Source: CAZCGA01 sp964498075 (GTDB lineage: Bacteria > Desulfobacterota > Binatia > HRBIN30). From it: 8,221 bases of DNA. The stretch's first letter is position 1; each line of letters opens with the position of its first letter. The translations under genes were made by a program, and so were the position numbers. Where the stretch lies: contig CAZCGA010000214.1 in NCBI GenBank assembly GCA_964498075.1, forward strand, positions 1 to 8,221, read 5' to 3'. Of this stretch, positions 1-5,560 are shown piece by piece. Under the pieces are notes generated by a model. That model did not search any database and was not told where the DNA came from. It saw only the letters and a program-made list of their open reading frames with translations.

Positions 1-1887
1 GCCGACCATCAGCATCGCGGCGACGGCCTCGGCGCCGACGTGGAAGATCTTGAACACGAGGCCGACGGCGATTGGCATGCCGACGGCGAGGAGGCCCGGC
101 GCCACCATTTCCTTGAGCGCGCCAATGGTCACGATGTCCACGCAGCGCCCATAGTCCGGCTTCGTCGTGCCCAGCAGGATGCCCGGGTTCTCCTTGAACT
201 GGCGGCGGACCTCGTTGATGACGTAGTAGGCGGCCTTGCCCACGGCGCGGATGGCCAGCGCCGAGAACAGGAAGACCAGCATGGCCCCCAGCAGCCCACC
301 GACGAACACCTCGGGCTTGGCGATGTTCACGGATTCCAGCGGCGCGCCGTAGTGGCCGATCTCGTCGAGGTAGGCGGAGAAGAGCAGGAAGGCTGCCAGC
401 GCCGCGGAGCCGATGGCGTACCCTTTGGTGAGCGCCTTGGTGGTGTTGCCGACGGCGTCGAGCCGGTCCGTCTTCTTGCGGATCTCTTCCGGCTGTTGGC
501 TCATCTCGACGATGCCCCCGGCGTTGTCGGTGATCGGGCCGAAAGTGTCCATGGCCAGGACGTACGCCGCGGTGCCCAGCATGCCCATGGTGGCCACGGC
601 GGTGCCGAACAGGCCCGCGTGGGTGGGATGCGCTGGATCGATCCCCGAGGCGCGTCCGAGGTAGTAGGAGGCGATGATGGCGACGGAGATCACCAGGGTC
701 GGGACGGCCGTGCACTCGAGCCCGACGGCAATCCCCGTGATGATGTTGGTCGCCGGTCCCGTCTGCGACGCTTCGGCAATCGATTTCACCGGGCGGTATT
801 TGTACTCGGTGTAGTACTGGGTGATGTACACGAACGCCTGTGCCATCAGCAGCCCGATGCATCCGCAGGCGAAGAAGTAGAGCCACGCACTCGGCGCCTT
901 GTCGGAGTACAGCATGACGCGCGCCGCCGCCAAGAAACCCACCGCGGCCAGGGCGGTGGTGACGTAGTAGCCGCGGTTGAGCGCATCCATCGGGTCGCCG
1001 TCTTCCGCGGTGCTCACGGTCATGATGCCGACGATCGAGGCGAGCAGGCCGAAGGCGCGCGCCACGAGCGGGAACAGAATACCGCTGAGCCCGAAGTAGT
1101 TGTACAAGCCGACACCGAGAATCATCGCGCCGATGTTCTCTGCGGCGGTAGACTCGAACAGGTCGGCGCCACGGCCGGCGCAGTCACCGACGTTATCGCC
1201 GACGAGATCGGCTATGACCGCGGGGTTGCGCGGATCGTCCTCGGGGATTCCGGCTTCCACTTTGCCCACCAGATCGGCACCGACGTCCGCAGCCTTGGTG
1301 TAAATGCCACCGCCGAGCTGCGCGAACAGCGCGACGAACGATGCGCCGAAGCCGTAGCCGACGATGGTGTAGGGGATCTTCTGCGGGTCGTGTCCCAAGG
1401 AGCTCAGCAATGTGTACAAGCCGCCGACGCCCAGCAGGCTCATGGCCACCACGAACAGACCGGAGACCGCGCCGCCACGCAGGGCGATCCGCAACGCCTC
1501 ATTCAGGCTGGTGCGCGCCGCCGACGCGGTGCGGATGTTGGCGCGAATCGACACCCACATGCCGATGTAGCCGGCGATCGTGGAGCACAACGCACCGAAC
1601 GCGAAGGACAACGTGGTCCAGAAGGCCAGTTGGACGGGCGGCACCGGATCGCTGGGGTTCGGTGATCGCACGAAGGCGTAGAGCACGAAGATGAGGACCG
1701 CCGAGACCACGGCCAGCGTCCCAATCGTGCGGTTCTGCCGCGACAGAAACGCCTCGGCGCCTTCGCGAATGGCATCGGAAATGTCTCGCATGGTCTGCGT
1801 GCCGGTATCCTTGCTGAGGACCTCACGCGCCAGATACCCGGCAAAGATCAGTGACAGGACACTGATGGTTAGTACCAATCCAATCAT
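1..1887 (-). CDS. hppA: K+-independent-type H+-translocating membrane pyrophosphatase (3' end outside window)
   Basis: This integral membrane protein hydrolyses pyrophosphate and pumps protons across the membrane, recovering energy from PPi made in biosynthesis. The minus-strand frame is open for 629 codons from ATG 1887 and runs off the window, so an estimated 60-80 C-terminal residues are missing. The Mg-PPi site motif DVGADLVGKVE lies at residues 201-211, and a second Asp-rich motif (D227, D231, D235) at 226-246. DTFGPITDNAGG precedes GNTTKALTKGYAIGSAAL at about 480-497. Lys484 and Thr487 occupy the positions that in this family mark K+-independent enzymes (Ala and Gly in K+-dependent ones); such enzymes are proton pumps. 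The N-terminus (MIGLVLTISVLSLIFAGYLA) is a membrane helix. A GGGAGG Shine-Dalgarno lies 11 nt upstream of the ATG. The gene follows ilvD after a 520-nt gap and is probably transcribed on its own. The motif at 226-246 reads ADLVGDNVGDCAGRGAD rather than the commoner ADNVGDNVGDCAGMAAD, a subfamily difference. Confidence 0.96.
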   Translation of the reverse strand, partial: MIGLVLTISVLSLIFAGYLAREVLSKDTGTQTMRDISDAIREGAEAFLSRQNRTIGTLAVVSAVLIFVLYAFVRSPNPSDPVPPVQLAFWTTLSFAFGALCSTIAGYIGMWVSIRANIRTASAARTSLNEALRIALRGGAVSGLFVVAMSLLGVGGLYTLLSSLGHDPQKIPYTIVGYGFGASFVALFAQLGGGIYTKAADVGADLVGKVEAGIPEDDPRNPAVIADLVGDNVGDCAGRGADLFESTAAENIGAMILGVGLYNYFGLSGILFPLVARAFGLLASIVGIMTVSTAEDGDPMDALNRGYYVTTALAAVGFLAAARVMLYSDKAPSAWLYFFACGCIGLLMAQAFVYITQYYTEYKYRPVKSIAEASQTGPATNIITGIAVGLECTAVPTLVISVAIIASYYLGRASGIDPAHPTHAGLFGTAVATMGMLGTAAYVLAMDTFGPITDNAGGIVEMSQQPEEIRKKTDRLDAVGNTTKALTKGYAIGSAALAAFLLFSAYLDEIGHYGAPLESVNIAKPEVFVGGLLGAMLVFLFSALAIRAVGKAAYYVINEVRRQFKENPGILLGTTKPDYGRCVDIVTIGALKEMVAPGLLAVGMPIAVGLVFKIFHVGAEAVAAMLMVG

Positions 1888-1989
1888 CTTGGAAACGTCC
1901 TCCCTGTCCGAGATTGGGGCACACCGTCTACATCGCCCCGCCTGCGCCGACTCGGCGGCAATGCCGTCACTTGTGCCTGCGATAGTAAG

Positions 1990-2037
1990 CGCAGCCTTAT
2001 GACAAAAGTCCCTGCGAAACACAACTGCCACAGGGAC
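1990..2037 (-). terminator. Overlapping inverted repeats in hppA leader; possible terminator or attenuator
   Basis: On the minus strand, GTCCCTG (2037-2031) can pair perfectly with CAGGGAC (2014-2008) across a 16-nt loop and is followed directly by TTTTGTC. This resembles a short intrinsic terminator. A second stem, CGCAG (2016-2012) with CTGCG (1994-1990), shares bases with the first, so the two cannot form together. It could end ilvD read-through or act as a leader switch for hppA. The 7-bp stem with a large loop and only four Ts is weak, so a chance arrangement is quite possible. Confidence 0.3.
1996..2024 (-). promoter_or_regulatory. hppA: Weak sigma70-like promoter candidate for hppA
   Basis: The minus strand shows TTGTGT (2024-2019), a 17-nt spacer, then CATAAG (2001-1996), about 110 nt upstream of the hppA start codon. 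Spacing is ideal, but only three of six and four of six bases match the consensus. It overlaps the inverted repeats described for this leader. It is listed as the best candidate seen, not as a firm call. Confidence 0.2.
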
Positions 2038-2104
2038 CGAGGCGCGAGTTGGGGCTGCGTCAATTTTGTGGGGAAGGTGCGGCGGCCCTTGTGAATCCTC
2101 GCCG

Positions 2105-2130
2105 ATCTGACAGTACGCGTACTATCAGAT
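2105..2130. promoter_or_regulatory. 26-bp near-perfect palindrome, operator-like
   Basis: The segment is an inverted repeat with no spacer. Its 12-bp core AGTACGCGTACT is a perfect palindrome, flanked by ATCTGA on the left and TCAGAT on the right. Only one of the 13 base pairs (2111/2124) mismatches. Absence of a loop and of a T-run argues against a terminator and for a dimeric protein binding site. It lies about 220 nt upstream of the hppA start, with no regulator gene in the window. Confidence 0.4.
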
Positions 2131-2148
2131 GAAGATCACTTGAAGATC
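2130..2148 (+). repeat. Tandem TGAAGATC direct repeats, 11-bp period
   Basis: TGAAGATC occurs at 2130-2137 and again at 2141-2148, separated by ACT. The 11-bp period places both copies on the same face of the helix. They abut the right end of the 26-bp palindrome, so the two may form one composite regulatory site. Two copies of an 8-mer can also arise by chance. Confidence 0.35.
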
Positions 2149-2225
2149 GTTCGCCCTGAGAACTCGGACCAGCGCGGCGCTGGTGTGTTGGGCCAATGAA
2201 GCGGTCAACGGGCGGTCCGTCTTTT

Positions 2226-2300
2226 CGTCATTCCCGCAATCTTCAAGCGGGAATCCACTCCCCTGTCCTGGATGCCCGCTGAGAGACTGCGGGCATGACG
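2226..2300. repeat. REP-like twin-hairpin repeat element (GTCATTCCCGC type)
   Basis: Two hairpins stand side by side. ATTCCCGC (2230-2237) pairs with GCGGGAAT (2247-2254) and ATGCCCGC (2272-2279) pairs with GCGGGCAT (2289-2296); each stem is 8 bp with a 9-nt loop. The outer ends, CGTCATTCCCGC and GCGGGCATGACG, are also inverted copies of each other with one mismatch, so the whole element can fold as one long structure. Repeats of this form are scattered between genes in many high-GC proteobacterial and related genomes and are usually treated as REP or MITE-like elements. Only one copy is in this window, so its repeat status rests on recognising the type. Confidence 0.7.
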
Positions 2301-2351
2301 GGATTGGAACGGCCGGTTCGTTGGTAGCAGCGACCATCACGTTTCCCCACG

Positions 2352-2399
2352 TCGATGTCAGTCATGGCCTAGCGCCCTCAGCGATTTGGTAAAGCGCGC
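2352..2399 (-). pseudogene. Decayed remnant of carbonic anhydrase 3' end
   Basis: Read on the minus strand, 2397-2362 encodes ALYQIAEGARP followed by TGA, against VLYQIAEGAEP and TGA at the end of the intact carbonic anhydrase gene (4280-4245). Across 2351-2399 and 4234-4282, 42 of 49 bases are identical, including a run of 15. Two of the differences are synonymous third-position changes and the stop sits at the same place, so the copy seems to have once been coding. Homology stops just before the ilvD stop codon at 2410-2408. The rest of the gene is absent. Confidence 0.65.
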
Positions 2400-2407
2400 C
2401 GGCTAGC

Positions 2408-4081
2408 CTAGAGCGTCACCGCACCTTCAGCTGCCGACGACACCATGCGCGCATACTTCGCCATGACACCGGTCGTGTAGCGGGGGGCCGGAGGGGTCCA
2501 CGACCCCAGGCGCTGCCGGAGTTCTGCGTCGGAAATCTCCACGTCGAGCCGCCGGGCACGGATGTCGAACGTGATCGTGTCGCCATCACGCAGCGCGGCG
2601 ATCGGCCCACCACGGGCTGCTTCGGGGGCGACGTGGCCAGCCATCAGCCCGTGGGTCGCACCCGAGAATCGTCCATCGGTCAACAACGCAACTTCCTCAC
2701 CTAGTCCTTGACCCACTAACGCCGCAGTCACCCCCAGCATCTCGCGCATCCCTGGTCCACCCACCGGCCCCTCGTAACGAATCACCACGACGTGGCCGGG
2801 CAGAATGTCCCGCCGCTGCACCGCAGCGAAGGCGTCTTCTTCACAGTCGAATACGCGCGCCGCGCCGCGATGCAGCAAGCGCTCATGCCCCGCTACTTTG
2901 ACGACGCATCCCTCCGGCGCCAAGTTGCCTTTCAGAATCACCAAGCCGCCGGTGGGCTTGAGCGGGTTGGTGAGCGGTCGCACGACTTCTTGACCGGGCG
3001 TCTCGATGGCCGCCCGCGCTTCCTCGCCAATCGACCGCCCAGTCACGGTCATTTCATCGGGGTTGAGCAGTCCAGCGTCCAAGAGCCGCTGCGCCACGAG
3101 CCCGACGCCGCCGGCGCGGTACAGATCAGGCGCGACGAACCGTCCGCCTGGTTTGAGATCGGCTAGGTACGGCGTACGCTCGCTGATCCGATTAAAATCG
3201 TCAAGGCTCAGCGGCACGCCCGCCTCGCGCGCAATCGCCAGCAGATGCAGCACGCCGTTCGTCGAGCCGCCGGTCGCCGCGATTGCAGCGATCGCATTCT
3301 CCAACGCCTGGCGCGTGATGATCGTGTGCGCACGCAGGTCACGCTGGAGCAGGTCCATGACCAGTTGCCCGCAGCGATACGCCGCGTCGTCCTTGGCTGT
3401 GTCCATCGCCGGCACACTCGCGCTCCCCATGGGCGACAGGCCGAGGACCTCCATCGCCATCGCCATGGTGTTGGCAGTGAACTGGCCGCCGCAGGCGCCG
3501 GGCCCCGGGCAGGCGCGGTTCTCAATCTCCCGCAACCCGTCGGCACTCAGGCGCCCGGCGGCATACGCGCCAACCGCCTCGAACACGTCTTGAATCGTCA
3601 AGTCGCGGTCGTCGATGTGCCCCGGCATGATCGAGCCGCCGTACAGCAGCAGCGACGGCAGCTCGAGCCGGGCCAGGGCCATCGCAGCGCCCGGGATGGT
3701 CTTGTCGCAGCCGACGATGGCCACGACGGCATCGAAGCAGTGCCCGCGCGCCACCAACTCGATGGAATCGGCGATCACCTCGCGGCTGACGAGCGACGCC
3801 TTCATGCCCTCGGTGCCCATGGCAATGCCGTCAGACACCGCGATGGTGTTGTACTCGATCGGCGTACCGCCGGCGGCGCGGATGCCTTCCTTTACTCTCG
3901 CCGACAACCGTCGCAGGTGGAAGTTGCACGGCATGACCTCGATCCAGGTATTGGCGACACCGACGAGTGGGCGCGCAAGATCGTCGTCTGTGAAGCCAAT
4001 GGCCTTGAACATAGCGCGCGCCGGCGCGCGATTAACACCGTCCGTGATGGCGCGGCTGTGCCGCTTCAGATCAGTGCTCAT
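2408..4081 (-). CDS. ilvD: Dihydroxy-acid dehydratase
   Basis: IlvD dehydrates 2,3-dihydroxy-3-methylbutanoate and 2,3-dihydroxy-3-methylpentanoate to the 2-keto acids that give valine, leucine and isoleucine; it acts in the cytoplasm. The 557-residue product matches the short bacterial form. Cys52 (MPCNFHL), Cys125 (VGCDKTIPG) and Cys197 (GPGACGGQFTAN) are the three conserved cysteines, a pattern known for [2Fe-2S] members. Both family signatures are visible: CDKTIPGAAMA at 125-135 and LLTDGRFSGATHG in the C-terminal domain. The C-terminus YTTGVMAKYARMV is also typical. I chose ATG 4081 because homologues begin near MSTDLKRHSRAITDG and GGAG lies 8 nt upstream; an upstream in-frame start would add 17 residues unlike the family. 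A 163-nt gap separates it from the carbonic anhydrase gene upstream. No ilvB, ilvC or leuA is in view. The gene is flanked by a direct repeat of the carbonic anhydrase 3' end. Confidence 0.97.
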   Translation of the reverse strand: MSTDLKRHSRAITDGVNRAPARAMFKAIGFTDDDLARPLVGVANTWIEVMPCNFHLRRLSARVKEGIRAAGGTPIEYNTIAVSDGIAMGTEGMKASLVSREVIADSIELVARGHCFDAVVAIVGCDKTIPGAAMALARLELPSLLLYGGSIMPGHIDDRDLTIQDVFEAVGAYAAGRLSADGLREIENRACPGPGACGGQFTANTMAMAMEVLGLSPMGSASVPAMDTAKDDAAYRCGQLVMDLLQRDLRAHTIITRQALENAIAAIAATGGSTNGVLHLLAIAREAGVPLSLDDFNRISERTPYLADLKPGGRFVAPDLYRAGGVGLVAQRLLDAGLLNPDEMTVTGRSIGEEARAAIETPGQEVVRPLTNPLKPTGGLVILKGNLAPEGCVVKVAGHERLLHRGAARVFDCEEDAFAAVQRRDILPGHVVVIRYEGPVGGPGMREMLGVTAALVGQGLGEEVALLTDGRFSGATHGLMAGHVAPEAARGGPIAALRDGDTITFDIRARRLDVEISDAELRQRLGSWTPPAPRYTTGVMAKYARMVSSAAEGAVTL

Positions 4082-4233
4082 TGCAAGCGCTCCTTCCGCG
4101 TGATTCCTACGCGTGACAATGCGGCGGCGCAAGATCGGGCGCGACTCAACAGTGAGCCTTGCTGGAGTGTGCCCAGAGGTGAGGGCGGGGAAGCTCTGGC
4201 GGCATCAGCAAACCAAAGCAGGGTCAAGCCAAT

Positions 4234-4282
4234 GTCGGTGTCAATCATGGCTCAGCGCCCTCAGCGATCTGGTAGAGCACGC
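4234..4282. repeat. Direct repeat partner: intact carbonic anhydrase 3' end
   Basis: These 49 bases match 2351-2399 at 42 positions in the same orientation. They comprise the last 11-12 codons and stop of the carbonic anhydrase gene plus 11 nt beyond it. Together the two copies bracket ilvD at a distance of 1,883 nt. Confidence 0.75.
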
Positions 4283-4799
4283 GCTCGGCGACGCCGTACA
4301 TGAGCGGAGCCACCAGCAGCCGCGGGAAGCGGCGCCGCAGTCGCTCCGATTCGCTGCGAATGAATTCGGCAGCGTCCGTGATCTCGAAGATTGGAGCGTT
4401 CTGGTCGAAGTAGAACCTGGCAGCCTCGAGTGTCCAGCCGCCATGCTCGACCAGCCCTCGAACGAACTCCTCCCGCTTTTGCGTCAACCCGACCATGCCA
4501 CACTGCTCATGGCCGATGAGGGCCAACGTCCGGACCCCGCCCACGGCGACGGCATACGCGAGCTTGAACTCAATGCGGCTCAGGTTGGCGCCGCCTGAGC
4601 GCAGGATGTACGCGAAGTTGTCTGGAATTCGCAGGACATTGCGATGGTCCATGCACATGCCGATGACCAGCTCGGCACGGGTATAGGCTTTCGAGCGTTT
4701 CCAGAGGTTCTGGTACGCGAGAAGATCCGCCACCGGAGTGGCGTGATAGGCGGCCAGAATGTCGGTCTCCTTGTGCACGTGGAGCAGCCGTTCGCTCAT
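4245..4799 (-). CDS. Small beta-class carbonic anhydrase-like protein
   Basis: Beta-carbonic anhydrases are zinc enzymes that interconvert CO2 and bicarbonate in the cytoplasm. The 184-residue product carries both zinc motifs: CMDHR (Cys49, Asp51, Arg53) and HEQC (His97, Cys100), with the usual spacing of about 45 residues. Between them is IPDNFAYILRSGGAN, where classical members read PGDxFVxRNAGN, so this belongs to a divergent branch. It is a little shorter than typical members. I chose ATG 4799 because it overlaps the stop of the upstream BON gene as ATGA; an in-frame TTG three codons earlier (4808) is possible. No good Shine-Dalgarno is visible, which fits translational coupling. All ligands are present, so CO2 hydration is plausible, but activity is an inference. 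The 3' end of this gene is duplicated downstream of ilvD. Confidence 0.88.
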   Translation of the reverse strand: MSERLLHVHKETDILAAYHATPVADLLAYQNLWKRSKAYTRAELVIGMCMDHRNVLRIPDNFAYILRSGGANLSRIEFKLAYAVAVGGVRTLALIGHEQCGMVGLTQKREEFVRGLVEHGGWTLEAARFYFDQNAPIFEITDAAEFIRSESERLRRRFPRLLVAPLMYGVAERVLYQIAEGAEP

Positions 4800-5560
4800 G
4801 GCGTCCAAACTCGTGTGTCGTTCGTCTGTGCAATGATCCTGACGTCAATCTGAATTGCCACCACGCCCTCGATCTGGGCCACCCGGTGCTTCAAGAAGAG
4901 CACGTCTCCCGGTTCACGGAACGTGGCGCTCAAGCGCACGTGCCCCTCTTTCACCTGGACCGCGATATCCACTCCGTGAAACTGTTCGTGCTGGATGAGC
5001 AGATGGGTGATGATGGCTTTGATCTCGTCGTCGGTCGCGCGCACTTCCGGCACGACCTGGATCTCATTATCGACCTCTCCGACCCCCTGCGTGTGCCAGG
5101 CGATCTGTTCGTAAAGAATTTTCTGGAGATACAGCCGCACTCTTCCCGACAGGATGACGTCGCGCTTCTGCACCCGAACGACGACCTGCGCCCCGGCCAG
5201 ACGTTTGTCCTCCCGGGCCTCTTCTTGGATGCGCTCTCGCAGCACGTCGTCGATCCCAGCGTAGACTGGAACGGCCGAGATGGTACCGAGCAGCCCGGCC
5301 GTGCCGAGCATGAGGCCGACGGGGGTGCGCCGGTGGCGCCACGCTTTCAGACGCTCCCCCGCGGCGCGGACCACGCGATGGTTGGGAGCCACGAGCACCG
5401 CCCCTGCAACCAGCAGCGGCAGGCCGGGTATGATCGGAACGATCATGCCAGCCAACCCAAGCCCCACGAGCAGCAGACCAGCCGTTGGGCGAAGCACTCT
5501 CCAAGCCACGTCAAACCGAGTCGGCTTCAGGATGCGCCCGTGTTCGGCCAGCATGTTCAT
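4796..5560 (-). CDS. Membrane protein with PGPGW/DUF454-like N-terminus and two BON domains
   Basis: The 254-residue protein starts with a cytoplasmic-looking stretch. A hydrophobic hairpin follows at about 25-58, containing GLAGMIVPIIPGLPLL, which resembles the PGPGW or DUF454 (YbaN-like) small membrane families. A further hydrophobic segment lies at about 83-100. The C-terminal half holds two BON-type domains, roughly 104-170 (VVVRVQKRDVILSGRV, then GVGEVDNEIQV) and 177-243 (IAVQVKEGHVRLSATF, then IEGVVAIQIDV). BON domains are known to bind membranes or ligands and often sit in the periplasm; no enzymatic role is implied. Its ATG overlaps the upstream acyltransferase stop (ATGA) and its own stop overlaps the carbonic anhydrase ATG. 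It may therefore anchor or organise its coupled neighbours at the membrane, which is only an inference. ATG 5554 is an alternative start. The exact function is unknown. Confidence 0.85.
   Translation of the reverse strand: MNMLAEHGRILKPTRFDVAWRVLRPTAGLLLVGLGLAGMIVPIIPGLPLLVAGAVLVAPNHRVVRAAGERLKAWRHRRTPVGLMLGTAGLLGTISAVPVYAGIDDVLRERIQEEAREDKRLAGAQVVVRVQKRDVILSGRVRLYLQKILYEQIAWHTQGVGEVDNEIQVVPEVRATDDEIKAIITHLLIQHEQFHGVDIAVQVKEGHVRLSATFREPGDVLFLKHRVAQIEGVVAIQIDVRIIAQTNDTRVWTP

Larger units (their letters stand above)
1888..2407. other. 520-nt intergenic region between ilvD and hppA
   Basis: I see no gene here. Small open frames exist on both strands (for example 2125-2340 minus and 2183-2392 plus), but they run through the hairpin repeat and resemble no family. 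From the ilvD end towards hppA, the region holds a decayed copy of the carbonic anhydrase 3' end, a REP-like twin hairpin, a short dyad ACCAGCG/CGCTGGT with a 3-nt spacer (2168-2184), direct repeats of TGAAGATC, a 26-bp palindrome, and overlapping inverted repeats in the hppA leader. About 100 nt (1888-1989) directly before hppA show only the ribosome binding site. Confidence 0.8.

Noticed and set aside
40..1665. 541-codon open frame on the plus strand
   Set aside because: It is antisense to hppA. Its product is low-complexity, rich in Arg, His, Asp, Gly and Ala, and resembles no family, as expected of the shadow of a high-GC gene; the minus frame encodes an unmistakable pyrophosphatase.
2226..2300. 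Twin hairpins as a CRISPR array or a standard intrinsic terminator
   Set aside because: The two units are inverted-pair hairpins with a short link, not direct repeats with spacers, and neither strand has a T-tract after the stems.
2125..2340. 71-codon minus-strand frame between ilvD and hppA
   Set aside because: It is read straight through the twin-hairpin repeat and has no clear ribosome site or family resemblance.
4082..4132. Upstream start for ilvD adding 17 residues
   Set aside because: The added residues are Arg-rich and unlike IlvD N-termini, whereas ATG 4081 has GGAG at 8 nt and matches the family start.
4173..4199. CCAGAG/CTCTGG inverted repeat between the carbonic anhydrase and ilvD genes as a terminator
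   Set aside because: It has only 6 bp of stem with a 15-nt loop and no following T-run on the minus strand.
3245..4303. 352-codon plus-strand open frame
   Set aside because: It is antisense to ilvD with typical shadow composition and no recognisable motif.
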